Position numbers and translations under genes: made by a program | Notes under the pieces: model-generated | The model's input: the letters and a program-made list of their open reading frames with translations, nothing else | Databases searched by the model: none | What the model was told of the DNA's origin: nothing | Shown here: positions 5,358 to 5,934 of the stretch, piece by piece | Layout: each line of letters begins with the position of its first letter | Position numbering within the stretch: position 1 is the stretch's first letter | NCBI GenBank assembly: GCA_905235955.1 | Contig: CAJONN010000146.1 | Span: forward strand, 1-5,934 | Source: an uncultured Marinilabiliaceae bacterium | GTDB taxonomy: Bacteria; Bacteroidota; Bacteroidia; Bacteroidales; Marinilabiliaceae | Length of the DNA: 5,934 nucleotides | Direction of reading: 5' to 3'

Positions 5358-5415
5358 GAACTAAAAATAAAATCATACGTATAACGAATAACAAACCAAT
5401 TTTAAAAAATAGACT

Positions 5416-5934
5416 ATGAATAAAACACTTTTTGCATTGCTTCCCATTTCTATGTTTTGCATTGCTTTTTCATCGTGCAAAGATGATGAAGACGGCAAGC
5501 TCGACCCAGAAGCTAAGATATATATAAGTGGAAAAGATTATCTGGGTAATAAAAACCTTCAATATAACAAAGATGGGAAACTGACTGCGCACGAAATATG
5601 TTTACTTGATACAATTCTTTTAATCACTGAAGACGAAAATAGAGAAGGTCAAGGGGGAGCTGGATTTTGGCATTGTCTGAATAATATTGACACCATAAAT
5701 GATAGATTTATCATGGAGGCTGGCAACTTACAAACGCTTGAAACCAATCAGTTTATCAATGCTAATTATACTCCACATGCTTATTTTATCAAAGAGGTAT
5801 ATGATAGAAATGAACAATGGATTGGTAGAGATACTATAGCCTACATACCACGAGCTCAGCGATTGGAGGCATACTACCAGATACGAGAGCTATGGGATAA
5901 AGACGAATGGGATAAGATGTACAAAATATTTGAA
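5416..5934 (+). CDS. Predicted surface-exposed lipoprotein, unknown family, 3' end beyond window
   Basis: At least 173 residues are encoded, and the frame is still open at the last base of the window. The start MNKTLFALLPISMFCIAFSSC is a type II signal peptide: one Lys, a hydrophobic core, and a lipobox with Cys21 as the lipidation site. The next residues are K-D-D-E-D. In Bacteroidota an acidic stretch right after the lipidated Cys acts as an export signal to the cell surface, so a surface location is likely but inferred. The mature part is polar and acidic, with Tyr- and Trp-containing segments such as AYYQIRELWDKDEWDKMYKI near the visible end. I recognise no domain. The upstream region is AT-rich without a Shine-Dalgarno sequence, normal for this phylum. 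The gene runs away from the pyr operon and appears unrelated to it. Confidence 0.82.
   Translation, partial: MNKTLFALLPISMFCIAFSSCKDDEDGKLDPEAKIYISGKDYLGNKNLQYNKDGKLTAHEICLLDTILLITEDENREGQGGAGFWHCLNNIDTINDRFIMEAGNLQTLETNQFINANYTPHAYFIKEVYDRNEQWIGRDTIAYIPRAQRLEAYYQIRELWDKDEWDKMYKIFE

Noticed and set aside
5158..5394. Minus-strand frame of 78 codons opposite the hypothetical gene
   Set aside because: Hydrophobic content comes from AT-rich DNA; there is no start context or family, and it spans the gap between two plus-strand genes.

Overview
The window looks like a chromosomal segment of a Bacteroidota bacterium, most likely order Bacteroidales (Prevotella/Bacteroides-like). The reasons are promoter-like boxes of the TAnnTTTG type, starts without clear Shine-Dalgarno sequences, a lipoprotein whose mature end (C-K-D-D-E-D) resembles a Bacteroidota surface-export signal, a Pif1-type helicase fused to TPR repeats, and GC-rich GCCCC-GAA-GGGGC hairpins between genes. 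This assignment is inference; no rRNA gene or other marker is present.

Layout. Positions 1-202 hold the edge of a dispersed repeat and no supported gene. Positions 203-4392 are a compact minus-strand block that reads right to left: a leader region (about 4408-4232), pyrB (4231-3320), a 54-nt gap filled by a 7-bp tandem repeat, pyrI (3265-2807), a flavin-reductase-like protein (2801-2229) and a Pif1-like helicase with C-terminal TPRs (2224-203). The last three genes are 4-5 nt apart, so one transcript is likely. PyrB and PyrI are the catalytic and regulatory chains of aspartate carbamoyltransferase, the committed step of pyrimidine synthesis. All recognised active-site and zinc residues are present. 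The link of the other two genes to pyrimidines is positional only.

The most interesting part is the pyrB leader. An exact TAnnTTTG box (4412-4419) is followed by an unannotated 52-codon reading frame (4392-4234). This frame runs through a strong, strand-specific intrinsic terminator (11-bp stem, 6-nt loop, seven U, 4312-4277) and stops 2 nt before the pyrB ATG. That is the geometry of the UTP-sensitive pyrBI attenuator with its PyrL leader peptide in enteric bacteria, here in a different phylum and with no obvious sequence similarity.

Positions 4393-4779 contain no supported gene. They hold the leader promoter, a short repeat copy, and most of a 275-bp MITE-like element (4520-4794) with 19-bp inverted ends and several internal hairpins but no transposase. 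Its right end merges into a plus-strand reading frame (4780-5337) of unknown function that may be a 5'-truncated remnant. A partial plus-strand lipoprotein gene (5416 to the window end) follows. A close relative of the element's end lies inverted at 125-162, so related repeats bracket the whole pyr-helicase block.
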